Numbered from the stretch's first letter, positions 18,170-27,936 are shown. The stretch is DNA of 64,000 nt from Planktothrix rubescens CCAP 1459/22 (GCA_904830895.1 LR882958.1:1234001-1298000), one strand, 5' to 3'. Notes: a model not told the origin generated them from the letters alone. Numbers and translations are program-made.

Positions 18170-19213
18170 TTAACCACTGATCACCTTTTCATCCGGTTGA
18201 GGGTGTTTTTGATATTGGGATTGAATCCTTTCTAGGACTTGGTTATCGATCGCTTCTTTGGCCAAACGAACCGCATTCGCAATCGTTGCCGCTTTAGAAG
18301 ATCCATGACTAATAATGCAAACCCCCGCCACCCCAAGGAGTAAGGCGCCCCCATGTTCAACATGATCCACCCGTTGTTTAAACCGCATTAAACTAGGTTT
18401 GAGCAGAGTAGTCCCTAATTTAGCCTGTAATCCAGAGGTTAATTCCTCCTTGAGCATTTGTAAAACCGCTTCTCCCACTCCTTCAGCAAATTTCAAAAGC
18501 ACATTCCCCACGAAACCATCGCAGACAATCACATCAAATTTCCCCGTCAGGACATCCCGCCCTTCGGCGTTTCCATTAAAGGCAATTTCAGGATGATTTT
18601 CTAGGAGTTGATAGGTACGAATGGCCAGATCATTGCCCTTACAGGATTCTTCACCAATATTGAGTAACCCCACTTTGGGTTCAGAAGTTCCCAGAACATA
18701 ACGACTGTAAATCGATCCCATTACAGCAAACTGTTCTAAAAATTTGGGCCGACAATCGACATTCGCCCCCACATCTAACACCAAAACCGGGGAATCAGGC
18801 TTCATGGTGGGTAAAACGGCCCCGATCGCTGGGCGATCAATCCCCGGTAGGCGTCCTAAACGCAACAGAGCCGAGGCCATGGCTGCACCGGAATGACCCG
18901 CCGAGACGACAGCATCGGCTTTTTTTTGCCTAACTAGATTCATAGCCACGTTAATCGAAGCTTTGGGTTTGCGTTTTAACGCACTCAAGGCTTCTTCGTG
19001 CATTTCGATCGTGCCTTCAGCCGGAATAATTTGAGACAGAGGGAGCTTGCTATGGTGGTGTTTGAGGGCTGCTTCAATTTGATCGGGGTCGCCAACCAAC
19101 AAGACTTCTACATCCCATTTTTCCTGTGCCATTAGCGCTCCAGCAACGATGTCGGCAGGAGCATGATCTCCGCCCATAGCGTCAATTGCAATTCGTGCGC
19201 GAGTTGAACTCAT
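18170..19213 (-). CDS. plsX: phosphate acyltransferase PlsX
   Basis: The 347-residue PlsX makes acyl-phosphate from acyl-ACP for phospholipid synthesis. Diagnostic stretches are the start RIAIDAMGGDHAP, SAGHSGAAMA (about residue 105-115) and the VCDGFVGNV segment. It is the first gene of plsX-fabH-fabD. The upstream 238-bp region towards the divergent gene at 19452 has a small hairpin (CTCGCGGATGCGAG) but no promoter I can assign with confidence. Confidence 0.96.
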   Translation of the reverse strand: MSSTRARIAIDAMGGDHAPADIVAGALMAQEKWDVEVLLVGDPDQIEAALKHHHSKLPLSQIIPAEGTIEMHEEALSALKRKPKASINVAMNLVRQKKADAVVSAGHSGAAMASALLRLGRLPGIDRPAIGAVLPTMKPDSPVLVLDVGANVDCRPKFLEQFAVMGSIYSRYVLGTSEPKVGLLNIGEESCKGNDLAIRTYQLLENHPEIAFNGNAEGRDVLTGKFDVIVCDGFVGNVLLKFAEGVGEAVLQMLKEELTSGLQAKLGTTLLKPSLMRFKQRVDHVEHGGALLLGVAGVCIISHGSSKAATIANAVRLAKEAIDNQVLERIQSQYQKHPQPDEKVISG

Positions 19214-19421
19214 TGACCAACTTTTGAGAAACCTTCAGGATTTTACCAAAAAAACGGCTCTAAAGCCCTGTCTTTTCCTCGCGGATGCGAGAGATGGCTT
19301 TTTAATTGGGGTGATAGAGTCAATCTTGATCTGGTGCTGGCACGATCAACGGCATAATAAATGAATCAGGACTTACGCTATTACGCTATATGTAGCGCAT
19401 AGAAAAATTGATATTTTATGA

Positions 19422-19940
<519 letters not shown>

Positions 19941-19957
19941 AGGAGGGTGTTAGGAAA

Positions 19958-20086
19958 TATAGCAATCTTAAATAGGTCGTAACACTTTAATACTGATATG
20001 AAACAACCCTAAGTATTATCCGGTGTTCCTAGCCCTGCGTGCACGGGGGGTTTGGGGGGGTTGTTCCCTGTTCCCTGTTTGCTATA
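19958..20086. repeat. MITE-like element B, copy 2, with an element-A-like core
   Basis: The left end TATAGCAATCTTAAATAGG matches element B. The right end is reduced to TGCTATA. The middle contains CGTGCACGGGGGGTTTGG, as in element A, and tandem TGTTCCC units, so it looks mosaic or nested. It lies immediately upstream of the HNH gene. Confidence 0.5.
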
Positions 20087-20130
20087 TAATTAATTAAAGA
20101 ATAGAACAATTGTTGGATGATGATAAAACC

Positions 20131-20376
20131 ATGAATAAAACCCCTAGAATTTTTATTCCCCCAGAAGTCAGAAAATATGTATTTGGACGGGACAATTATC
20201 AGTGTAAGAGTTGTGGTAAAATGGAAAATGAAGCTCAACTAACTGTTGATCATATTATTCCCTTAGCCAAGGGAGGATCTAACGATATTAGTAATTTACA
20301 AACCTTGTGTTTTCAATGTAATCAGAAAAAAAAAGCCGATCTTGATCCCCGTTTCAAACGGCACTTCACAAATTGA
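20131..20376 (+). CDS. HNH endonuclease domain protein
   Basis: From the ATG at 20131 the protein has 81 residues. An upstream TTG at 20110 is less likely because the family begins close to the FIPPEVRKYVF block. It is a compact HNH nuclease: CxxC at 25-28 (CKSC), DH at 40-41 in VDHIIPLAKGGS, N55 in NLQTLC, and a second CxxC at 60-63. The paired CxxC ligands bind a structural zinc and the His-Asn-His set cuts DNA. It is a single-domain protein, as found in homing, defence or repair contexts. No partner is adjacent except a MITE upstream. Confidence 0.85.
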   Translation: MNKTPRIFIPPEVRKYVFGRDNYQCKSCGKMENEAQLTVDHIIPLAKGGSNDISNLQTLCFQCNQKKKADLDPRFKRHFTN

Positions 20377-20451
20377 AAATTGATCCCATGATCCCAAAAA
20401 TGATAAAATAGTAGATGCAGACTACCCAATTCTTGATTTGAACTGGTAAAG

Positions 20452-20718
20452 ATGATAAATCCGCTTAGAAAAAAACTGCACTACTTAGTGGATCAGATCT
20501 CCGAAGAAGACTTAGGGAAAGCATGGAAATCCTTACAAATCCTAATTTATGATACCTATATGCTCAAAGCCATTCAAGAAGCTAAGGAAAATCTCAGACC
20601 CGGGGATTCCTTAACCTATGATGAAGCCTTACAAATGCTAAATTTTGAGTATAATCGATCTACCACTACCCATCCAGAACATCCTACCTATCGTCCCATG
20701 CCAAAAGTGAATGAGTAA
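20452..20718 (+). CDS. probable antitoxin
   Basis: The 88-residue, mainly helical protein has a central segment DLGKAWKSLQILIYDTYMLKAI and a motif RPGDSLTYDEAL, resembling cyanobacterial antitoxin-like proteins encoded before RelE-type toxins. It is followed after 15 bases by the next gene, the usual antitoxin-toxin order. The charged, Pro/Asn-rich tail could be the disordered toxin-binding part. Function is inferred from order and size. Confidence 0.55.
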   Translation: MINPLRKKLHYLVDQISEEDLGKAWKSLQILIYDTYMLKAIQEAKENLRPGDSLTYDEALQMLNFEYNRSTTTHPEHPTYRPMPKVNE

Positions 20719-20733
20719 ATAAATAACCCTGTC

Positions 20734-20991
20734 GTGACTCTCGATGTTCGCTATGGTCGTTTTTTTGTCCATGACCTGATGAACTTAGAAGCATCAGCTT
20801 ATTCTAGGGTCTATCATTTTGTGTTTGTCGAATTTAAAGAGGTTAACAACATCAAAGATTTACCGGAACTTAAATCTTTAGGTTCCAGTGCTATTTTTTA
20901 TAGATTTACTTTAGAAAATCATTTAATCGGAATTGAAGTGACAGGTCAAATTGTTAAATTTGTCCGTATTTTGCCCAAACCCCATCTATGA
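20734..20991 (+). CDS. probable RelE/ParE-like toxin
   Basis: The 85-residue protein starts at GTG. It has the compact strand-rich pattern of RelE/ParE-superfamily toxins, with central IFYRFTLENHLIGIEV and final IVKFVRILPK. It follows the helical partner by 15 bases. Members of the superfamily cleave mRNA at the ribosome or poison gyrase; which applies here is not visible. A start at the GTG is required because the nearest internal ATG would remove the first strand. Confidence 0.55.
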   Translation: MTLDVRYGRFFVHDLMNLEASAYSRVYHFVFVEFKEVNNIKDLPELKSLGSSAIFYRFTLENHLIGIEVTGQIVKFVRILPKPHL

Positions 20992-21082
20992 GAGTAGGGG
21001 GATTCTTGATTCAAGGGTATGCACCCATTTCTTTGATAAGATGGGTAGCACCTGATCTGTTCATCTGGGAGTAGAGAATCGC

Positions 21083-22774
21083 ATGAGTCGGGGAGATGGT
21101 CGAAAGCTGAAACTCATGGTCGTCGATGACGAACCAGACAACTTAGATTTGTTGTTTCGGACATTTCGCCGGGACTTCCAAGTGTTCAAGGCCGACAGCG
21201 CCCTCAAAGCTCTGCAAATTCTCGACGACGAGGGTGAAATGGCTGTGATTATTTCTGATCAACGAATGCCAGAAATGAACGGAACCGAATTTCTCGGTAA
21301 AACCGTTGAACGTTTCCCAGACACCATTCGGATTCTGTTAACCGGATATACGGATGTCGAAGACCTTGTGGAAGCGATTAACTCTGGCCAAGTTTTCAAA
21401 TATATCACCAAACCTTGGAATCCCGAAGAACTCAAGTCTGTAATTCAACAATCTTCGGAAACATACAAATTCTTCAAACAACGGACAAACACCCTGCGCC
21501 GGGCCCTGCGTCGGGAATCTCTATATAACGATGTCGTCAGCGCCCTACGAGAGTCCCTAGACTACTCCAGTATGCTCCAGACGATTGTTCGTACCCTGGG
21601 AGAAACCTTTAATGCCACGGGCTGCTGTATTCGCTCTGCCGAAGCGGGGAAACTTTCTGCTCAAACTTTTTCTTATGGGGGAGAAACAGAGAATGTTCAA
21701 ACTTGGTTATCTCAACTCGAAACCCCCATGCAAGGGGTCTTAGAAAGTCGAGATACTCAAATTCAAATCGAGGAAAACCCCAACCCAGTCAGTCAAATCA
21801 TTTTACCCCTGACCTATCAACATGATTTACTGGCAGTATTAGCCATTTATCAAGAAAACAGTCCCTCGCCTTGGTCAGAGGATGATATTCAACTGTTAGA
21901 AGTAGTTTCCGAACAAGCCTCCTTAGCACTGTCCCAAGCCAAACTCTATCAACGCACGCTAGAATTAGCCGAACAGATGCAAAATGAACTCAAGGTCGCC
22001 AGCCAAATTCAAAATAATCTCCTGCGTCAAAGTTGGCCAGAGTTTGAGACCCTGCGAGTACAAGCCTGTTGTCATCCGGCTAGGGAAGTCGGGGGAGATT
22101 TCTTTGAAGTCTTTACCCATCCCCAAGGAGATATTTGGGTAGGTTTGGGAGATGTATCGGGTAAAGGAGTTCCGGCGGCCTTATTTATGGCCAGTGCGAT
22201 TTCCGTCATGCGTCGGGAACTTTCCGTGGAAACTTCCCCAGAACCCGATCAAGTCATGCAAAATCTGAATAGCATTTTGTCGGATGATTTAGTCAGTAAT
22301 AATCACTTTATTACGATGGTTGTGGCTCGTTACACCCCGTCTACGGGACATTTAGCCTATGCCAATGCCGGACATATTTATCCATTGGTTTGGTCAAGGC
22401 TGAATAGTAACCTGGGGGAAAATCACCCAAATCCATCTGTTCCCGTCGAACCTTTGTTTCTCAAGACCCGTGGGATTCCTTTAGGAATTCTTCCCGTCTG
22501 GAGAGGCAAAGGAGACAGTCTCACCCTGAATCCAGGTGATATATTTTTAGTCACCAGTGATGGGATTACTGAAGCTACAGTGGTGCAAGAAACAAGCGAT
22601 GGCAGTCCTGCCATTCGTTCAATGTTGCAACAGGAGGGACTTTGGAAGTTACTCCAACAGCAAGAAAAACTAAATTTAGATGGCTTATTAGCCGCTATCC
22701 GAGAACATAATCCCGTTCAGGAAGATGATCAGACTATACTCTCTCTGGAGGTTTTGTTGACCGATGAAAACTGA
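21083..22774 (+). CDS. response regulator with GAF and SpoIIE-type PP2C phosphatase domains
   Basis: This is a 563-residue regulator. The receiver domain spans residues 8-125, with phospho-acceptor D59 in IISDQRMPE and conserved K110 in YITKPW. A GAF-like domain follows (about 160-295), then a coiled-coil linker, then an RsbU/SpoIIE PP2C phosphatase (about 330-558) with GGDFFEV, GDVSGKGVPAALFM and TSDGITEA metal-site motifs. It probably dephosphorylates an anti-sigma-factor antagonist in a partner-switching pathway when the receiver is phosphorylated. It overlaps the next gene, an RsbW-like kinase, by 11 bases, suggesting coupling. Confidence 0.92.
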   Translation: MSRGDGRKLKLMVVDDEPDNLDLLFRTFRRDFQVFKADSALKALQILDDEGEMAVIISDQRMPEMNGTEFLGKTVERFPDTIRILLTGYTDVEDLVEAINSGQVFKYITKPWNPEELKSVIQQSSETYKFFKQRTNTLRRALRRESLYNDVVSALRESLDYSSMLQTIVRTLGETFNATGCCIRSAEAGKLSAQTFSYGGETENVQTWLSQLETPMQGVLESRDTQIQIEENPNPVSQIILPLTYQHDLLAVLAIYQENSPSPWSEDDIQLLEVVSEQASLALSQAKLYQRTLELAEQMQNELKVASQIQNNLLRQSWPEFETLRVQACCHPAREVGGDFFEVFTHPQGDIWVGLGDVSGKGVPAALFMASAISVMRRELSVETSPEPDQVMQNLNSILSDDLVSNNHFITMVVARYTPSTGHLAYANAGHIYPLVWSRLNSNLGENHPNPSVPVEPLFLKTRGIPLGILPVWRGKGDSLTLNPGDIFLVTSDGITEATVVQETSDGSPAIRSMLQQEGLWKLLQQQEKLNLDGLLAAIREHNPVQEDDQTILSLEVLLTDEN

Positions 22775-23195
22775 GCTTCAAGTGCCGAGCGATATTAGGT
22801 TTTTAACCATCGTTGAAAACTGGTTATTGAGCAGTTTGGAAGTCGAGCTAGGAGATCACGTCGATTGGCCCCGTCAGTCAAATCGGTTTCGCCTTGTCCT
22901 TGCAGAAGCTTACTCCAACGTCATCCGTCATGCTCACCGCGATCAACCCCATCTTCCTGTGATGGTTCGTTTAGAATTACAAGAACGAGATATTTCCTTA
23001 GAAATTTGGGATCACGGTACTGGTTATGAAGTCGATAATTATAATCCACCCAAACCAGAAGATAAACAAGAAAATGGTTATGGTTGGTTAATCATGAATC
23101 GATTAATGGATCGAGTGGATTATTCTTTACGAATTGAAGGTGGCAATTGTTTAAAATTACAAGCGAGTTTACCCGATAAAACCCCGAAAGCATAG
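22764..23195 (+). CDS. RsbW-like anti-sigma-factor serine/threonine kinase
   Basis: The 143-residue HATPase_c domain protein has an N-box LVLAEAYSNVIRHAH and a G1 box IWDHGTGYEV, then a G2-like region GYGWLIMNRLMD. These are typical of SpoIIAB/RsbW-type kinases that phosphorylate an antagonist and bind a sigma factor. The start overlaps the end of the PP2C gene, so kinase and opposing phosphatase are made together. The antagonist (STAS protein) gene is not in the window. The 235-bp stretch after it holds GGGAACA-type repeats and no gene. Confidence 0.88.
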   Translation: MKTELQVPSDIRFLTIVENWLLSSLEVELGDHVDWPRQSNRFRLVLAEAYSNVIRHAHRDQPHLPVMVRLELQERDISLEIWDHGTGYEVDNYNPPKPEDKQENGYGWLIMNRLMDRVDYSLRIEGGNCLKLQASLPDKTPKA

Positions 23196-23430
23196 GCGCT
23201 GATTCAATGCAAACCGGAGACAGGAGGAATGTTAAATTTTCTCCTTCTGTATCCCAATTAGTTTTTTTAAAAATAGCACTACGCGCTAGGGAACAGGGAA
23301 CACCGGATCTGGGAACAGGGTTTAGAAGTGTCCTAACTGTAATGAGTAGCGCTATAAATATTAATCACCCCATCAAAACCCCCTTTCCTTTCTTTGTGTC
23401 TTCCTGTCTTTGTGGTTCCTGCTTGTCTTT

Positions 23431-24360
23431 ATGAATTCACTAATTAACACCAATCTAGTTAAACAAAAAGCCCTAGATTTGGGATTTCATCAAGTTGGGA
23501 TTGCGGCAATTACTGAAACCGAACAAAACCGTCAACACCTACAATCTTGGTTAGATCAAGGATATGCGGCGGATATGGCTTGGATGAATAGCCCCAAACG
23601 CCAAAATATTCGTGAATTAATGCCAGAAGTTGCATCGGTTATTTGTGTAGCACTTAACTATTATACCCCCGATCAAGTACCCGATAATCCCGAATTGGGT
23701 AAAATTTCTCGTTATGCCCGGGGACGAGATTATCATAAGGTTTTACATAAAAAATTAAAGACTTTTTCCGAATGGTTACAACAACAAGCAACAGGAATTC
23801 AAGCTAGATATTATGCCGATACCGGGCCAATTCAAGATAAAGTTTGGGCAGAAAAAGCCGGAATTGGATGGATTTCTAAAAATAGTAATCTGATTACCAC
23901 AAAATACGGATCTTGGGTATTTTTAGGGGAAATTTTAACTAATTTAATTCTAACTCCCGATATTCCCCATACTCAACATTGTGGGACTTGTACCCGATGT
24001 TTAGAAGCCTGTCCCACGGGGGCAATTACTCAACCATTTGTGGTAGATGCTAACCGTTGTATTGCCTATCATACCATCGAAAATCGGGCAGAAACCTTAC
24101 CAGAAAATATTAGCAAAAATTTAAACGGTTGGGTCGCTGGATGTGATATTTGTCAAGAAGTTTGTCCTTGGAATCAACGTTTTGCCCAGGAAACTGATGT
24201 TCCAGAATTTCAGCCCTATCCTGAAAATATTGCTCCTAAATTAACCGAATTAGCCGAACTTTCTGAAACCGAATGGGATCAACGATTTCGGGCTTCTGCT
24301 TTACGACGAATTAAACCGCAAATGTGGCGTCGGAATGCGCGAGCAAATTTGGATTATTAA
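23431..24360 (+). CDS. queG: epoxyqueuosine reductase
   Basis: The 309-residue QueG, from the ATG at 23431, reduces epoxyqueuosine to queuosine in tRNA using cobalamin and two [4Fe-4S] clusters. The cluster ligands are CGTCTRCLEACP (about 184-194) and C210 with CDICQEVCP (about 238-245). The catalytic aspartate lies in YYADTGPIQDK (about D130). A GTG at 23410 would add seven residues read from a CTTTGTGTCTTCCTG repeat, so I prefer the ATG. queD-like and queE genes are 20 kb away, consistent with a scattered queuosine pathway. Confidence 0.94.
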   Translation: MNSLINTNLVKQKALDLGFHQVGIAAITETEQNRQHLQSWLDQGYAADMAWMNSPKRQNIRELMPEVASVICVALNYYTPDQVPDNPELGKISRYARGRDYHKVLHKKLKTFSEWLQQQATGIQARYYADTGPIQDKVWAEKAGIGWISKNSNLITTKYGSWVFLGEILTNLILTPDIPHTQHCGTCTRCLEACPTGAITQPFVVDANRCIAYHTIENRAETLPENISKNLNGWVAGCDICQEVCPWNQRFAQETDVPEFQPYPENIAPKLTELAELSETEWDQRFRASALRRIKPQMWRRNARANLDY

Positions 24361-24380
24361 TACAAAAAAAATCGGAGAAA

Positions 24381-24410
24381 ATTGGGGACTCAATTTGAGT
24401 CCCTAATTTT
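24381..24410. terminator. bidirectional terminator between queG and the RelA/SpoT gene
   Basis: GGGACTCA (24385-24392) pairs with TGAGTCCC (24396-24403) around an ATT loop, followed by TAATTTTG. On the other strand the hairpin is preceded by an A-rich run that becomes T-rich. It sits between two convergent genes, as expected. Confidence 0.75.
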
Positions 24411-24466
24411 GTTTGTAGGGGGATTTAGGGGGATCGACCAAACGTCTGTAATCACCAGTTTTCGAC

Positions 24467-26737
24467 TTATTTACTATTAATTCGACGCAAGGTTAATACA
24501 TCGCTGATATTTTTGATTTGGGTACAAGTGCGTTCAAACTGTTCGCGATCGCAAATTTCAATTCCCAATTCAATTAACGCCGGAGCATCGGGAAAAGTCT
24601 TAACTTGGGCACTACAAACATTAATATTATTATCTTTCAAACGGGATAAAATATCATTCAAAACCCCCACTCGATCCAATACTTCAATACAAACATTTAC
24701 CCCATAAGTTTGAGGACGTCCGCCCTGTTGATAGTTAGGATTCCAACTCAAAGGAACGAATCTTTCTCCCTCCACGGTTAAGGTATTAGAACACCCTTGT
24801 TGATGAATGGAAATTCCTTTTGTGCGGGTGACAACCCCAATAATCGGTTCCCCTGGAATCGGATTACAACATCCTGCAATATGATAAAGTAATCCTTCAA
24901 CTCCCGTAATCGGAGAATTACTGGGGGAAGAAGACGGAAGTTGAGAATAGGAAGGTAGGTGAGGAACCTGTAAGGAAGTGGTAGTCAGTTCTTGAGAAAC
25001 CGTTTGAATTTGATTCTGGGATTTCAACACATCCCGCAAACGATTCACCACTAAATTTAAAGTGATTTCCCCATAACCTAATGCGGCTAATAAATCATCA
25101 ACATTATGATAGTTAAAGCGCTTAGACACCGATACCATCCGTTCAGATTTGAGCAGGGATTCAAAGCCATTTTTTCCCATTTCTTTCTCTAATAATTCCC
25201 GTCCTCGGTCGATATTTTCATCCCGGTGCGATCGCTTATACCACTGACGAATCCGGTTTTTAGCAGTATTGGTTTTAACAAAATTCAACCAATCTAAACT
25301 AGGGCGAATATTTTTCTGGGTTAATATTTCCACAATATCGCCATTTTTCAGGGGAGTATCTAAGGTTACAATTCGCTCATTTACCTTTGCCCCTTTACAA
25401 TGATTCCCAACTTCACTATGAATCCGATAGGCAAAATCCACCGGGGTCGCCCCGTGAGTTAAAGCAATTACATCTCCCTCTGGGGTAAAGACATAAACAT
25501 CATCAAACTCTAAATTACTCTTAACACTTTCCAGATATTCTGTAGCATCTTTTAAATCACTTTGCCACTCTAATAATTGCCGTAACCAAGTGAATTTATC
25601 ATCCATTCCGGTGACTTCACCCATATTAGAATTGCCCTTTTCTTTATACTTCCAATGGGCGGCAATCCCATATTCAGCAATATGGTGCATTTCTACGGTA
25701 CGAATTTGGACTTCAACGGATCTTCCCGTATTGCCAATTACCCCCGTATGTAAGGACTGATAGCGGTTAGGTTTAGGTAATCCAATATAATCTTTAAAAC
25801 GACCCGGAATTGGACGGAAAGCATCATGAACAATTGCCAAAGTCCGATAACATTCTTCATTAGTTTCAACAATCACCCGTAAAGCGGCAATATCATAAAT
25901 TTCATGGAACTGTTTCTGTCTTTGGTTCATTTTTTTATAAATGCCATACAGATGTTTAGGTCGTCCACTAACTTCATAACATTTAATTCCCGCTTTCTCT
26001 AGTCTTTCTCGTAAAACTTGAGCAAGTTGGGCTAATTTTTCTTCTCGAAATGCTCGGCGATCAAAAACTAATTCCTTAATATTTTTGTATGCTTCCGGTT
26101 CTAAATATTTGAAGGATAGATCTTCTAATTCCCATTTTAACCGACCGATGCCTAAACGGTTAGCTAGGGGGGCAAAAATTTCGCGGGTTTCTAAGGCAAT
26201 GCTACGCTGTTTATGTTCGGGTAAAAAGTCCAAAGTTCGCATATTATGGAGTCGGTCAGCGAGTTTAACTACAATCACCCGAATATCTTTCGCCATGGCT
26301 AAAAACATCCGGCGGAAGTTTTCCGCTTGACGTTCTGTGGTATTAGAAAAATTAAATTTAGATAGTTTGGTGACGCCTTCGACTAAATGACGAACTTCCG
26401 CCCCAAAATGCTGTTCTAGTTCTTCCGGGGTGACTTCGGTATCTTCAATAATGTCATGGAGAAAACCGGCCGCCACCATCGCCGAATCCCCTCCTAAATA
26501 GCGCAATAAACCCGCTACGGCAATGGGATGATTAATATAGGGTTCTCCTGATTTGCGATACTGTCCCCGATGCAATTGATAGGCAAATTGAAACGCCCGC
26601 ACAATTAAATCGCCGTTTTTTGAAACAGATGTATCAGATTTGACTAGATCTCCAGATATCTCCATACACTGTTGCAACCAATCGGGGATGCTACAATCAT
26701 AGGAAAAGTCTTTTTTGGCAAGGGTTTTAATATTCAT
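24467..26737 (-). CDS. bifunctional (p)ppGpp synthetase/hydrolase, RelA/SpoT family
   Basis: This is a 756-residue RSH enzyme. The N-terminal HD hydrolase domain carries HDIIEDT (H94/D95). The synthetase domain (about 230-360) has YQSLHTGVIG and a conserved VEVQIRT. The TGS domain (about 410-470) contains VFTPEGDVIALTHGATPVDF. A zinc-finger/helical part and a C-terminal ACT domain (about 680-750) follow. Both catalytic halves look intact, so it should make and degrade the alarmone in the stringent response, including light/dark shifts. It is transcribed away from patD, and the ACT-containing end abuts the shared terminator. Confidence 0.95.
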   Translation of the reverse strand: MNIKTLAKKDFSYDCSIPDWLQQCMEISGDLVKSDTSVSKNGDLIVRAFQFAYQLHRGQYRKSGEPYINHPIAVAGLLRYLGGDSAMVAAGFLHDIIEDTEVTPEELEQHFGAEVRHLVEGVTKLSKFNFSNTTERQAENFRRMFLAMAKDIRVIVVKLADRLHNMRTLDFLPEHKQRSIALETREIFAPLANRLGIGRLKWELEDLSFKYLEPEAYKNIKELVFDRRAFREEKLAQLAQVLRERLEKAGIKCYEVSGRPKHLYGIYKKMNQRQKQFHEIYDIAALRVIVETNEECYRTLAIVHDAFRPIPGRFKDYIGLPKPNRYQSLHTGVIGNTGRSVEVQIRTVEMHHIAEYGIAAHWKYKEKGNSNMGEVTGMDDKFTWLRQLLEWQSDLKDATEYLESVKSNLEFDDVYVFTPEGDVIALTHGATPVDFAYRIHSEVGNHCKGAKVNERIVTLDTPLKNGDIVEILTQKNIRPSLDWLNFVKTNTAKNRIRQWYKRSHRDENIDRGRELLEKEMGKNGFESLLKSERMVSVSKRFNYHNVDDLLAALGYGEITLNLVVNRLRDVLKSQNQIQTVSQELTTTSLQVPHLPSYSQLPSSSPSNSPITGVEGLLYHIAGCCNPIPGEPIIGVVTRTKGISIHQQGCSNTLTVEGERFVPLSWNPNYQQGGRPQTYGVNVCIEVLDRVGVLNDILSRLKDNNINVCSAQVKTFPDAPALIELGIEICDREQFERTCTQIKNISDVLTLRRINSK

Positions 26738-27071
26738 GATAGTTCCACCTAAAGGGTAATAATACTGATAAAACGATCAGATAACTAAAAGTTATGTGCT
26801 TTTTTATACTTGTGCAAAGGATAAAATCCCCAACGAGTGAAAGGGTTAAGTTTCACGGAATTGAATTGCACTTTATAGAAGAATAACACCTCTTAAGGTA
26901 AGCTTAATCTGCCTCTTAATCCATTTTTACAGCAGAGGCTTAACCGCAAATCTCCCTGAATATCAGGATTTGGTCTATGGGGTAGCGGATCGGATTTAGC
27001 TAAAAACGGGCAAAAACCCGATCACAATACTTATTTATTATTTAATAATTGTAGACAAGTTTCTTAATAAT
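26738..27071. other. divergent intergenic region between the RelA/SpoT and patD genes
   Basis: The 334-bp gap must hold the promoters of both genes. I see AT-rich -10-like sequences (for example TATAGAAG near 26870 and TTAATAAT just before patD) and a small inverted repeat AAACGGGCAAAAACCCG near 27005, but no RNA gene or riboswitch that I recognise. Confidence 0.4.
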
Positions 27072-27449
27072 ATGTTGTCAAAATCTGCCTGTGAAGCGAT
27101 CGCCCAGTTCCAAAATAGCTTAAAACAGTTTGATCGTAAGCTAATTTTAGTTCCGGTTGATCCCATCGGTTTAAAACAAAGTTTTCAGCAGCTAAAAGCC
27201 ACCTTTGAAACCGAAATTATGGGGATCAGCGATGGTGATTTTGATCCCCCTGTTGAGTCTCCAATTCAATCCTATTTAACCGAAACCCATAAACAGATGC
27301 GACTGCTAGAAATGGATTTCAAATTTCTGCAAGCCGCCCGTCAAAGTGCCACCTTTAACAATCGTCTGATCCCAATTCAAAACCGCCTTAATACTTTATT
27401 AAGTTATTCTGAGGATATTTTGAAGTTAGGGGAGATCAAAGGTCTGTAA
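27072..27449 (+). CDS. patD: PatD-like protein (heterocyst frequency control family)
   Basis: The 125-residue helical protein matches the PatD pattern: a long amphipathic N-terminal helix, then SYLTETHKQMRLLEMDFKFL and the strongly conserved FLQAARQSAT, ending in IQNRLNTLLSYSEDIL. In heterocyst-forming species PatD limits heterocyst frequency and is linked to cell division. Homologues in other cyanobacteria have unknown roles. Assignment is by recalled sequence pattern. It is followed after 4 bases by an acetyltransferase gene, probably in one transcript. Confidence 0.7.
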   Translation: MLSKSACEAIAQFQNSLKQFDRKLILVPVDPIGLKQSFQQLKATFETEIMGISDGDFDPPVESPIQSYLTETHKQMRLLEMDFKFLQAARQSATFNNRLIPIQNRLNTLLSYSEDILKLGEIKGL

Positions 27450-27453
27450 TAGC

Positions 27454-27936
27454 ATGAACACTCAATATCACAATTTTTTCATTCGAGATTGGCAACCGCA
27501 GGATCGTCAGGAAGCGGTGGATTTAATTGATTCTGTTTTAACTGAATATGGCTTAGGTTGTGAACCTGATGGCGCGGATGTGGACGTTTATAAAGTGGAG
27601 AAATATTATCAACAGACTGGGGGAGAATTTTGGGTTATAGAACAGAATCAAAGATTAATCGGAACGGCTGGATTTTACCCGATTAAACGGGGAAATCTGG
27701 CGGTAGAAATTAGAAAAATGTATTTATTATCCGAAGCTAGAGGAAAGGGATTAGGAAAGTTTCTGTTATTACAATTAGAACAAACCATTAAACAAAAAGG
27801 GTTTAAGGAAATTTGGATCGAAACCGCATCGGTTTTAAACGAAGCGGTACAACTCTATGAACATTCTGGTTATGAACCTACAACGGGAGTCGAAACCAAA
27901 CGTTGTGATTTGGTTTATAGAAAAATGGTTATATAA
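27454..27936 (+). CDS. GNAT-family N-acetyltransferase
   Basis: This is a 160-residue GNAT. The acetyl-CoA pyrophosphate loop is R96-GKGLG-101 in SEARGKGLGKFLL, preceded by the strand VEIRKMYLL, and the C-terminal part has LNEAVQLYEHSGYEP with the conserved tyrosine. The substrate is unknown. It starts 4 bases after patD, so both are likely co-transcribed. Confidence 0.85.
   Translation: MNTQYHNFFIRDWQPQDRQEAVDLIDSVLTEYGLGCEPDGADVDVYKVEKYYQQTGGEFWVIEQNQRLIGTAGFYPIKRGNLAVEIRKMYLLSEARGKGLGKFLLLQLEQTIKQKGFKEIWIETASVLNEAVQLYEHSGYEPTTGVETKRCDLVYRKMVI

Noticed and set aside
19360-19420. AGGACTTACGC and GCTATATGTAGC sequences as an IS end
   Set aside because: The motif is suggestive of transposon ends, but no partner end or transposase remnant was found nearby.
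23207-23434. 75-residue reading frame between the RsbW-like gene and queG
   Set aside because: It is made of GGGAACA and CTTTGTGTCTTCC-type interspersed repeats, with low-complexity translation. Treated as intergenic.
26738-27071. Riboswitch or small RNA upstream of the RelA/SpoT and patD genes
   Set aside because: Only short inverted repeats are visible, with no known conserved core.
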